DNA of 64,000 bases. Source: Streptomyces aureoverticillatus (lineage in GTDB: Bacteria > Actinomycetota > Actinomycetes > Streptomycetales > Streptomycetaceae). Below the pieces are notes generated by a model. It ran no database searches, was not told the origin of the DNA, and saw only the letters and a list, made by a program, of their open reading frames with translations. The stretch covers positions 620,001 to 684,000 of the forward strand of contig NZ_BMSY01000005.1 of assembly GCF_014649395.1 (NCBI RefSeq), written 5' to 3'. This document shows positions 1 to 6,188 of the stretch, piece by piece. Each line of letters begins with the position of its first letter. Within the stretch, counting starts at the first letter, position 1. The position numbers were made by a program, and so were the translations under genes.

Positions 1-1
1 C

Positions 2-289
2 GAGCCGACCGCCGCGCTCGACCTGCGCCACCAGGAACTGGTCCTGCGGGTCTGCCGCCAACGGGCCGCCGCGGGGGACGCGGTGGTGGTCGTCCTGCAC
101 GACCTGGGCCTCGCGGCGGCGTACGCGGACCGCGCGGTGGTCCTGGACGGCGGGGCCGTCGTGGCCGACGGCGCCCCCGGCGACGTGTTCGAGGACGGGC
201 TCCTGTCGGACGTGTACCGGCAGCCCATCGAGGTGTTCCCGCACCCGCGGACCGGGGCGCCCCTGATCGCCCCGCTGCGGGACGCCTGA
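2..289 (+). CDS. Heme ABC transporter ATP-binding protein, C-terminal fragment (HmuV-like)
   Basis: The open frame enters from the left edge and ends at 289. The visible part begins with EPTAALD, the Walker B/D-loop segment, followed by an H-loop (VVLHDLGLAAAYADR), so this is the last third of an ABC ATPase. The ending (YRQPIEVFPHPRTGAPLI) resembles hemin importer ATPases of the HmuV group. In that family it powers heme uptake across the membrane with an HmuU permease and a heme-binding lipoprotein; these would lie to the left of the window. The substrate is inferred from the C-terminal resemblance; the ATPase call itself is firm. Confidence 0.8.
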   Translation, partial: EPTAALDLRHQELVLRVCRQRAAAGDAVVVVLHDLGLAAAYADRAVVLDGGAVVADGAPGDVFEDGLLSDVYRQPIEVFPHPRTGAPLIAPLRDA

Positions 290-368
290 GACGGCGCCGC
301 CCGCCCGGCCCCCGGTCCCGGCCGTACCGCATGCTGTCCCTGTTCACCGAAGAGACACGGGGGCGGGG

Positions 369-1175
369 ATGCTCGACAGCTTTCTGATCGGTCTGCGCGC
401 GGGCCTGGCGGCGGCACTGCTCGTCGGGGTCCTCGTCGCGTACCTGGCGCGGGCGGGGCGGCGCCGGGCGTTGCGCGCGGTGGCGGGCGGGGCCGGTGCG
501 GCGGTGGCGCTGTCGCTGGGCTTCGGCTGCGCGCTGACCTTCGGCTCGCAGGAGCTGACGTTCAAGGCGCGGGAGGCGTACGGGGGTTGGCTGTCGCTCG
601 CCGCGGTGGTCCTGGTGACGTGGGTGCTGTCCGGGGCGCGGCGGACCGCGCGGCCGCGCGCCGCGGTGGTGGCTGCGGCGACCTTCTGCGTCGTCGGACA
701 CGGGGGCGTGGAGACGTCCCTGTTCCTGTGGGGAGCCGTGCGGGCGTCCGGCGACGGCACCCCCGCCCCGCTGGCCGGAGTCGTCCTCGGCCTGCTCACG
801 GCGGCGGCCCTGGGGTGGCTGTGCCGCCGCGGCCTCGCCCGCGCGGGCCAGGCGTCGTTCCCCGTGCGGGCGGGGGCCACGGCGGCCGTGGTGGCGGCGG
901 GCGTGCTCGCGGACGGCGTGCGCCGGCTCCAGGAGGCGGAGGTCGTCGGCGGCCTGCGGGACAAGGCGTTCGACGTCGGCGCGACGATCCCGCCGGACAG
1001 TTGGTACGGCATGGTCCTGGACGGCGCGTTCGGCTTCCGGCCGAGTCCGACGGTGACGCAGACCGCGGTGTGGGCGCTGTATCTGGTGGCGGTGCTCGCG
1101 CTGTGCCTCGCGCCGTCGCGGGGCCGGTTGGGCGTTGCCGGAGCCCGGCGTCGGGCCGCTTCCCGGCCCCGATAG
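369..1175 (+). CDS. FTR1-like iron permease homologue with degenerate REXXE motifs
   Basis: A 268-residue multi-helix membrane protein aligned from its first residue with FTR1/EfeU high-affinity iron permeases: MLDSFLIGLR, then FKAREAYGGWLSLAAVVLVTW, then VETSLFLWGA. FTR1 proteins carry two R-E-G-x-E motifs that handle iron. Here the first reads R10-A-G-L-A14, losing both glutamates, and the second reads H111-G-G-V-E115, losing the arginine and first glutamate. It follows the heme ATPase gene by about 80 bp on the same strand, so a role beside heme uptake is plausible, but the usual iron ligands are mostly gone. Iron transport as such is doubtful; a drifted function or loss of function are both possible. 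Confidence 0.75.
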   Translation: MLDSFLIGLRAGLAAALLVGVLVAYLARAGRRRALRAVAGGAGAAVALSLGFGCALTFGSQELTFKAREAYGGWLSLAAVVLVTWVLSGARRTARPRAAVVAAATFCVVGHGGVETSLFLWGAVRASGDGTPAPLAGVVLGLLTAAALGWLCRRGLARAGQASFPVRAGATAAVVAAGVLADGVRRLQEAEVVGGLRDKAFDVGATIPPDSWYGMVLDGAFGFRPSPTVTQTAVWALYLVAVLALCLAPSRGRLGVAGARRRAASRPR

Positions 1176-1211
1176 GGTTCGGGCCCGGGAAGGGGTAGGT
1201 GGAGGTATCCG

Positions 1212-2186
1212 ATGAGCAGGGTTCGCAGAGCCGGCCGGCCGGTGTCGTACGTGGCCGCGGTGGCGGTCCTCTCGCTGACGGCGAGCGGTTGCGTGACGGT
1301 GCACGGCGAGCGGGAGGTCGTCCGCACGGCGACCCGGCCCGAGGCCGCCCGCGCGCTGAAGGACTTCCTCACCGCCTACAACAAGGCGGACAAGGCGTAC
1401 GACCCGGCCCTGGACGCGGCCCGCGTCACCGGCCCGCTCGGCGCCATCAACCAGGCGGGCCTGAAGGCACGGCACGCGCAGAACCCGGACGGCAACTCCC
1501 GGCACGTACCGCTGAAGCTGACGGACGTGACGTACTCCATCCCGAAGAAGGCCGGCTGGCCGCGGTGGTTCGTCGTCGACGCGCAGGCCAACCGCAAGCC
1601 GCACGGCTACCGCTGGCTGATCGTCTTCACCCGCTCCGACGCCGGCCAGGTGTGGCGGGCGACGTATCTGAACCTGATCCTGCCCGACCGGCTGCCGGAG
1701 CTGAAGAAGGACGCGGACGGCCACGTGGAGCCGGTCGACGTGGCCGCCTCCGGGCTCGCGGTGGCGCCGCGGCGGCTCGGCGGCGAGTACACGACGTTCC
1801 TGAAGTCGGGCGGCGACGCCTTCACGCCCGGCCCGCACACCACCCAGTGGAAGGCGGCCCGCGACCGCAACAAGAAGCGGCTCGGCCTCGCCGTCCAGTA
1901 CCTCGACGAGCCGCAGAACGGCGGCGCGTTCGCCCCGGTCGGCCTGCGTACGAAGGACGGCGGCGCGCTGGTGTTCTTCGCCACGCACCACTACGAGAAG
2001 CAGACCGCGTCCAAGGGCCTCGACGTCACCGTGGAGCCGGACGTGAAGGCCCTGATGAAGGGCGAGGCCAAGCAGTCCGTGACGCTGGAGCGGATCTCGA
2101 ACCAGGTGGCGCTCGACCCCAAGGGCTCGGGGAAGGTGACGGTGCTGAGCCGGATGCAGGGGTTGGTGGGAGCGAGGGGCGAGTAA
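1212..2186 (+). CDS. Secreted lipoprotein, function unknown
   Basis: 324 residues with a classic lipoprotein signal: basic start, hydrophobic stretch and a lipobox LTASGC with the cysteine at about residue 27. The start is supported by GGAGGT just upstream (about 1200-1205). The mature part is rich in charged residues with alternating beta-like segments and no catalytic motif I recognise; it resembles actinobacterial lipoproteins annotated only as DUF. It probably sits on the outer face of the membrane. It lies 36 bp after the FTR1-like gene and may be co-transcribed with it. A strong hairpin follows the stop codon. Confidence 0.75.
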   Translation: MSRVRRAGRPVSYVAAVAVLSLTASGCVTVHGEREVVRTATRPEAARALKDFLTAYNKADKAYDPALDAARVTGPLGAINQAGLKARHAQNPDGNSRHVPLKLTDVTYSIPKKAGWPRWFVVDAQANRKPHGYRWLIVFTRSDAGQVWRATYLNLILPDRLPELKKDADGHVEPVDVAASGLAVAPRRLGGEYTTFLKSGGDAFTPGPHTTQWKAARDRNKKRLGLAVQYLDEPQNGGAFAPVGLRTKDGGALVFFATHHYEKQTASKGLDVTVEPDVKALMKGEAKQSVTLERISNQVALDPKGSGKVTVLSRMQGLVGARGE

Positions 2187-2188
2187 AA

Positions 2189-2208
2189 CGCGCCCCGCAA
2201 GGGGCGCG
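2189..2208 (+). terminator. Hairpin terminator after the lipoprotein gene
   Basis: A perfect 8 bp stem (cgcgcccc / ggggcgcg) closed by a gcaa tetraloop starts two bases after the TAA stop. There is no T-run, as is common for terminators in this genus. Confidence 0.65.
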
Positions 2209-2294
2209 GGGCCGTGTCGACATGCGGCTCCGCCGCGGGGCGCGACCAGCCCCCACCGGCCCGCAGGGTCAGCACCGCACATCCAGCGAAGCGC

Positions 2295-3062
2295 TCAGCC
2301 GCGCAGCGGCCAGGCCGCGATGTCCGCCGCGTCGTCCGCGTCGTCCCTGGTCTCCCCCGCGTACCGCGCGCACTCGTCGGTGAGGATCTCCAGGAGCGTC
2401 AGCGGGTCCGGCAGCGCGAACTCCGGTCCCCTGACCCAGCCGACCGCCAGGTCACCGGGAAGGCGCGCGGGCGGCACGAGGACGTACGACCCGCGGCAGT
2501 GCCAGCGCAGGCCGGGGTGCTCGTCCATCGTCTCCGGGTGGCAGTCCAGCTCGCACGGCCACCACTCGTCCTCGTCCTCGGGGGTGCCGCGGGTCGCCGT
2601 GAAGAACAGCATCCGCCCCTGGTCGCCCGCCCCCTCGGACTCCGCGACGGGGCCGACCTCCACATCGGAGGCGAGCAGCCGCGCCAGGGCGGCGCGGCCG
2701 GCGTCCAGGGGCACGTCCAGGACGTCGTGCACCATGCCGGTCGCGGTGATGAAGTTGGCCTGCGGCTGGTGCCTGGCCCAGCGCTCGATCTGCGCGCGGT
2801 CGGTGCTGGACTGCGTCTGCCAGGCGAAGGAGACGGGGTGCCGGGCGGGGGTGGGGCAGCCGATGCGGTCGCAGGAACATCGATACCCGGCCGGGTGGGC
2901 GGCGGGGGCGAGCGGCAGTCCCGCGGCGGCGACGGCGAGCAGCAGGTCTTCGCGGCCGGCGCTCTCGGCGGCCGCGCTGTCGGCGGCCGAACGCCCGCGC
3001 CGGCGAAGCCACTGGGAGATCCTGCTCTGCGCGCCGGACGACCGGCCGTGCTCTGCGCCCAT
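2295..3062 (-). CDS. Bifunctional DNA primase/polymerase-like protein (prim-pol domain)
   Basis: 255 residues resembling the short Streptomyces proteins annotated as bifunctional DNA primase/polymerase. Seen: a basic N-terminus (RRRGRSAADSA), a cysteine pair region (YRCSCDRIGCPTPARHP) typical of the N-terminal part of prim-pol domains, then W-rich and acidic stretches and a carboxy part with HCRGSYVLVPPAR, the usual G-S/G-Y-V-L-P core. The catalytic acidic triad of true primases is not clearly visible, so enzymatic activity is uncertain. It stands alone, divergent from the GDPD gene, with no phage or plasmid genes nearby. Confidence 0.6.
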   Translation of the reverse strand: MGAEHGRSSGAQSRISQWLRRRGRSAADSAAAESAGREDLLLAVAAAGLPLAPAAHPAGYRCSCDRIGCPTPARHPVSFAWQTQSSTDRAQIERWARHQPQANFITATGMVHDVLDVPLDAGRAALARLLASDVEVGPVAESEGAGDQGRMLFFTATRGTPEDEDEWWPCELDCHPETMDEHPGLRWHCRGSYVLVPPARLPGDLAVGWVRGPEFALPDPLTLLEILTDECARYAGETRDDADDAADIAAWPLRG

Positions 3063-3231
3063 CTATCCCCTCACCTTGCCATTGTGCGGAACAGCATGAC
3101 CTATGGTCCCACCATCCTGCTCCTCGGGTGGCCGTAGTCCACATCCGGGGTAGCTGGGGCGATGCCAGCCGCTGGGTGACATAGCGCGTCATTTCACACT
3201 ATGCGGCTTATCGCACACCTACGGTGTCGCC

Positions 3232-4179
3232 ATGGTCACTAGGACTGTGCTGGCAGGCCTCACCGCCCTGGCCCTCGTCGGCCCGGCCGGCTTCCTGACC
3301 CCGCTGGAGTGGGGCGGCGGCCCGCTCACCGTCGACGCGCTCCCGCCGGTCGTCCACACCGCGCACCGCGGCGGCGCCCTCGAGGTCCCGGAGAACAGCA
3401 TGTCCGGCCTGATGGCCGCGTTCGAGCGGGGCACCGCGCAGGTCCTCGACGTCGACACCCGGATGCTCCGCGACGGCACGCTCGTGGTGATGCACGACGC
3501 GACCCTGGACCGCACCACGTACGCGACCGGACCGGTGCGCGGGCTGACCAGCGCGGAGTGGCGGCGGCTGCGGCTGCGGCCGCCGCCGGGGGTACCGGGC
3601 CGGTGGCGGGCCGAGCGGCCGCCGACGGTGGCGGAGGTCCTGGACCGCTTCGGCGGCCGGATCGTGCTGATGCTGGAGGCGAAGGACGCGCCGAGCCTGG
3701 CCAGGCTCGGCGCGATGATCCACGCGCGCGGCCTGGCCCGCTCGGTGATCGTCAACTCCAACAGGCCCTGGGTCGCCCGCCGCGCCCACGAGCTGGGCCT
3801 GCTCGCGCAGTTGTGGCGCACCAGGACCCAGCTCCGCACCGACCGGCCCGCGCGCTGGGCGTCCTTCGTCGACGTCCTGGACGTGGACTACAAGGCACGT
3901 GACGGAGATCTCCTGCGGGCGGTCAACTCCGGCATCCCGCGGGTGTGGGCGCACACCGTGACCACGCCGCGCCAGCGCGACCGGGTGCTGCGGCTCGGCT
4001 GCGACGGCGTGATCACGGACGCGCCCGGACTGCTCGCGCGTACGCCGGTCAGGGGCGGCCGGGGCGAGGAGCAGGGCCGCGTGCCGCGGCGGGACGCGGG
4101 GGTCCGGCGCCGGCCGCTCAGCGGGGCGCGATGCCGTACAGGGCGTACTCGACGAGCTTGTCGGCGTATGCGTGGCTGA
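3232..4179 (+). CDS. Secreted glycerophosphodiester phosphodiesterase
   Basis: 315 residues with an N-terminal export signal (TVLAGLTALALVGPAG). The GDPD core is clear: H45-R46-G-G, then PENS (E54-N55), then DVD at 73-75 where most relatives have E-x-D, H88-D89, a metal-face LEAKD segment and the closing GCDGVITDAPG. The family hydrolyses glycerophosphodiesters to glycerol 3-phosphate and an alcohol, usually outside the membrane. The last about 60 bp overlap the end of the convergent tetR gene, and the C-terminal tail is a low-complexity Arg/Gly stretch, suggesting the original stop was lost and the frame ran on. The function call is firm; the exact C-terminus may be non-essential. Confidence 0.85.
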   Translation: MVTRTVLAGLTALALVGPAGFLTPLEWGGGPLTVDALPPVVHTAHRGGALEVPENSMSGLMAAFERGTAQVLDVDTRMLRDGTLVVMHDATLDRTTYATGPVRGLTSAEWRRLRLRPPPGVPGRWRAERPPTVAEVLDRFGGRIVLMLEAKDAPSLARLGAMIHARGLARSVIVNSNRPWVARRAHELGLLAQLWRTRTQLRTDRPARWASFVDVLDVDYKARDGDLLRAVNSGIPRVWAHTVTTPRQRDRVLRLGCDGVITDAPGLLARTPVRGGRGEEQGRVPRRDAGVRRRPLSGARCRTGRTRRACRRMRG

Positions 4180-4750
4180 GCGGGCCGGTGCGCTGCATCC
4201 AGCGCTGGGCGAGCGGTCCCGTCCACAGTTCGAGGGCGATGCGCGGGTCGATGCCGGCGGCCACCTCGCCCCGCTCCTGCCCGGCGCGCAGCCGGTCGAC
4301 GTAGAGCTGGAGCTGGGGCTCGAGCAGCTTCTCGAGGAATTCGGCGCCGAGCTGCTCGTTGACGACTCCCTCGGCGGCCAGGGCCCGGGCCGGGGCGTCG
4401 AACTTGGGGTCGGTCATCTCGTCGACGGTGGCGCGCAGCACGTACTTGAGGTCGGCCTCCAGATCGCCGGTGTCCGGGAGGGCGGTGGCGACCTCGTCGA
4501 GCCCGGCCTTCTCGCTGAGCTCGGCGGAGGCCTGCTCGGAGAGGTCGAGGAAGGCGTCGAGCAGGACGGCGCTCTTGGAGGGCCACCAGCGGTAGATGGT
4601 CTGCTTGCCGACACCGGCGCGGGCGGCGATCGCCTCGATGGTCATCTTCGGGTACCCGACCTCGCCGACCAGGGCGAGCGCGGCCTCGTAGATCGCGCGG
4701 CGCGAGCGTTCGCTGCGGCGCGTGGAGTCAGGGGCGGTTTTCTGGGCCAT
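4118..4750 (-). CDS. TetR/AcrR family transcriptional repressor
   Basis: 210 residues. The N-terminal helix-turn-helix is typical: RRAIYEAALALVGEVGYPKMTIEAIAARAGVGKQTIYRWW, about residues 17-55. The remainder is an all-helical ligand-binding domain with no obvious ligand signature. It is divergent from the DUF6243 gene across 157 bp that contain three palindromes of the form GAGACGnnnCGTCTC, the first only about 25 bp from its own start, so it very probably represses itself and the DUF6243 side. The 3' end overlaps the GDPD gene tail-to-tail by 62 bp. Confidence 0.9.
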   Translation of the reverse strand: MAQKTAPDSTRRSERSRRAIYEAALALVGEVGYPKMTIEAIAARAGVGKQTIYRWWPSKSAVLLDAFLDLSEQASAELSEKAGLDEVATALPDTGDLEADLKYVLRATVDEMTDPKFDAPARALAAEGVVNEQLGAEFLEKLLEPQLQLYVDRLRAGQERGEVAAGIDPRIALELWTGPLAQRWMQRTGPLSHAYADKLVEYALYGIAPR

Positions 4751-4773
4751 GACATCGAATGTAGCAGCGCGGC

Positions 4774-4874
4774 GAGACGCTGCGTCTCACCAACGCCCCG
4801 ACCTCTCGTAAATCACTCGACAAGACGAACCGTCTCGTTTACAGTCGATGACGAAGCGAGACGGTACGTCTCGC
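4774..4874. promoter_or_regulatory. Three TetR-type operators GAGACGnnnCGTCTC
   Basis: Between the divergent tetR and DUF6243 genes are three related inverted repeats: 4774-4788 (perfect), 4821-4837 (one arm CAAGACG, one mismatch) and 4856-4874 (perfect, extended to 8 bp arms). All have the same 3-base centre; centres lie at about 4781, 4829 and 4865. Repetition of one dyad in this gap makes them the likely operators of the adjacent TetR protein. This is inferred from symmetry and position. Confidence 0.75.
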
Positions 4875-4907
4875 TGAGTGTCCAGGCATCGATCACGGAG
4901 GTACGAC

Positions 4908-5132
4908 ATGTCGCGAGGCGGATCCGGAATGCTCGGCGTCGGCGGTACGCGCAGCAAGCTCTCCCGCAAGGCGCTGCGCGGCGGCCGCGACGGGGGCCGC
5001 GTCGGCGGCGGGCTCAGCCCGCAGGAACAGAAGCGCGAACTGCTCCGCAAACTCCAGGAGGAACGATCCCGGAGCGAGGAGGGACGGTCGCCGAACACCG
5101 GGGAGGACCGGTCGCGGAACGACGGCTCATGA
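4908..5132 (+). CDS. DUF6243 family small basic protein
   Basis: 74 residues from the ATG at 4908, chosen over an ATG 30 bp upstream because GGAGGT (4897-4902) is correctly spaced only for this one. The sequence has the DUF6243 look: GMLGVGGTRSKLSRKALRGG, then a helical QEQKRELLRKLQEER. Highly basic and polar with a disordered Ser/Arg tail; function unknown. It is the first gene to the right of three TetR-type operators and is probably controlled by the divergent TetR repressor. The tail after residue 58 is low complexity. Confidence 0.7.
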   Translation: MSRGGSGMLGVGGTRSKLSRKALRGGRDGGRVGGGLSPQEQKRELLRKLQEERSRSEEGRSPNTGEDRSRNDGS

Positions 5133-5135
5133 CCC

Positions 5136-5173
5136 CGGAATGCCCGGTTCTCACCACCGGAACGCCCGGTTCA
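5136..5173. repeat. Short direct repeat
   Basis: Two near-identical 16 bp copies (ccggaatgcccggttc and ccggaacgcccggttc) at 5136-5151 and 5158-5173. Copy one spans the stop region of the DUF6243 gene. No function evident. Confidence 0.5.
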
Positions 5174-5222
5174 TGAGTAAATACCGGCCCATACGTCAGC
5201 ACGAACAGCTCAGATCACTGCG

Positions 5223-5284
5223 CGAAGGCTCCTCAGACCGCACCATGGGCAGCAACAGCCCCTGCGGTCCGTGAGGAGCCTTCG
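5223..5284 (+). promoter_or_regulatory. Long hairpin sequestering the ribosome binding site of the DDAH-type gene, with a 9-codon leader ORF
   Basis: Left arm 5223-5242 pairs with 5263-5269 plus 5272-5284: 20 base pairs interrupted only by a 2-base bulge, with a 20 nt loop. The right arm contains GAGGAG (5273-5278), the ribosome binding site of the gene starting at 5285, so the folded form should block translation. The loop holds an ATG (5245) opening a short frame MGSNSPCGP that stops at 5272-5274, just before the ribosome binding site. This looks like a translational switch or attenuator; a plain terminator is less likely because there is no T-run and the stem abuts the start codon. Confidence 0.55.
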
Positions 5285-6112
5285 TTGCATCGAGTCGCCC
5301 GGCGCGCCACACCCCGGCGCTACCTGATGTGCCCACCGGCACACTTCAAGGTCACGTACTCCATCAATCCGTGGATGGACCCCGCCAAACCCGTCGACGT
5401 CCCGCTCGCCGTCGCCCAGTGGGAGGACCTGCGGGACCGCTACCGCTCCCTCGGCCACACGGTCGAGGAGCTGAAGCCGCACCCCGACCTGCCGGACATG
5501 GTCTTCGCCGCCAACGGCGCGACCGTCGTCGACGGCCGGGTCCTCGGCGCGAGCTTCATGCACCCCGAGCGCCAGCCCGAGGCCGCGGCCCACCTGGAGT
5601 GGTTCCGCGCCAACGGCTTCACCGAGGTCCACGAGCCGACCCACATCAACGAGGGCGAGGGCGACTTCGCCGTCACGTCCTCGTACGTCCTCGCGGGCCG
5701 CGGCTTCCGCGCCAGCCCGCTCTCGCACGGCGAGGCCCAGGAGGTCTTCGGCCGCCCGGTGATCGGCCTCGACCTCGTCGACCCGCGCTACTACCACCTG
5801 GACACGGCGCTCGCGGTCCTCGACGACCGGGCCGACGACGTCATGTACTACCCGCCCGCGTTCTCGCCGGGCAGCCAGGCGGCGCTGCGCCGACTGTTCC
5901 CGGACGCGCTGATCGCCGAGGAGCCGGACGCCGTCGCGCTCGGCCTGAACGCGGTCTCCGACGGCCTGCACGTGCTGCTCCCGCAGGCCGCCGTCGGCCT
6001 CTTCGAGCCGCTGCGCGCGCGGGGCTACGAGCCGATCGGAATGGACCTGAGCGAACTGCTCAAGGGCGGCGGCAGCGTGAAGTGCTGCACGCAGGAGCTG
6101 CGCGACAAGTAG
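5285..6112 (+). CDS. ddaH: Dimethylarginine dimethylaminohydrolase / arginine deiminase-type hydrolase
   Basis: 275 residues starting at a TTG preceded by GAGGAG. It belongs to the guanidino-group-modifying (amidinotransferase/DDAH) superfamily: MVFAANGATVV substrate loop, HINEGEGDF, the active-site histidine in YYHLDTALAVLDD, and the nucleophilic cysteine near the end in GGSVKCCTQELR. DDAH enzymes turn methylated arginines into citrulline plus methylamines; relatives act on arginine or ornithine side routes. In many Streptomyces the gene is paired with ornithine aminotransferase, which is not present here. Its start lies directly after a long hairpin, suggesting post-transcriptional control. 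An intrinsic terminator follows. Confidence 0.85.
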   Translation: MHRVARRATPRRYLMCPPAHFKVTYSINPWMDPAKPVDVPLAVAQWEDLRDRYRSLGHTVEELKPHPDLPDMVFAANGATVVDGRVLGASFMHPERQPEAAAHLEWFRANGFTEVHEPTHINEGEGDFAVTSSYVLAGRGFRASPLSHGEAQEVFGRPVIGLDLVDPRYYHLDTALAVLDDRADDVMYYPPAFSPGSQAALRRLFPDALIAEEPDAVALGLNAVSDGLHVLLPQAAVGLFEPLRARGYEPIGMDLSELLKGGGSVKCCTQELRDK

Positions 6113-6144
6113 CGCACGGCGCGTGAGCGCGTGACGTGCCGGAG

Positions 6145-6179
6145 GGTGCGGGTGGCCGACGACCACCCGCACCGCTTTT
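6145..6179. terminator. Intrinsic terminator between convergent genes
   Basis: Perfect 11 bp stem (ggtgcgggtgg / ccacccgcacc) with a 7 nt loop, followed by gctttt. It serves the ddaH gene and probably also the convergent glycoside hydrolase gene, which ends at 6189. Confidence 0.9.
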
Positions 6180-6188
6180 GCGTGTACG

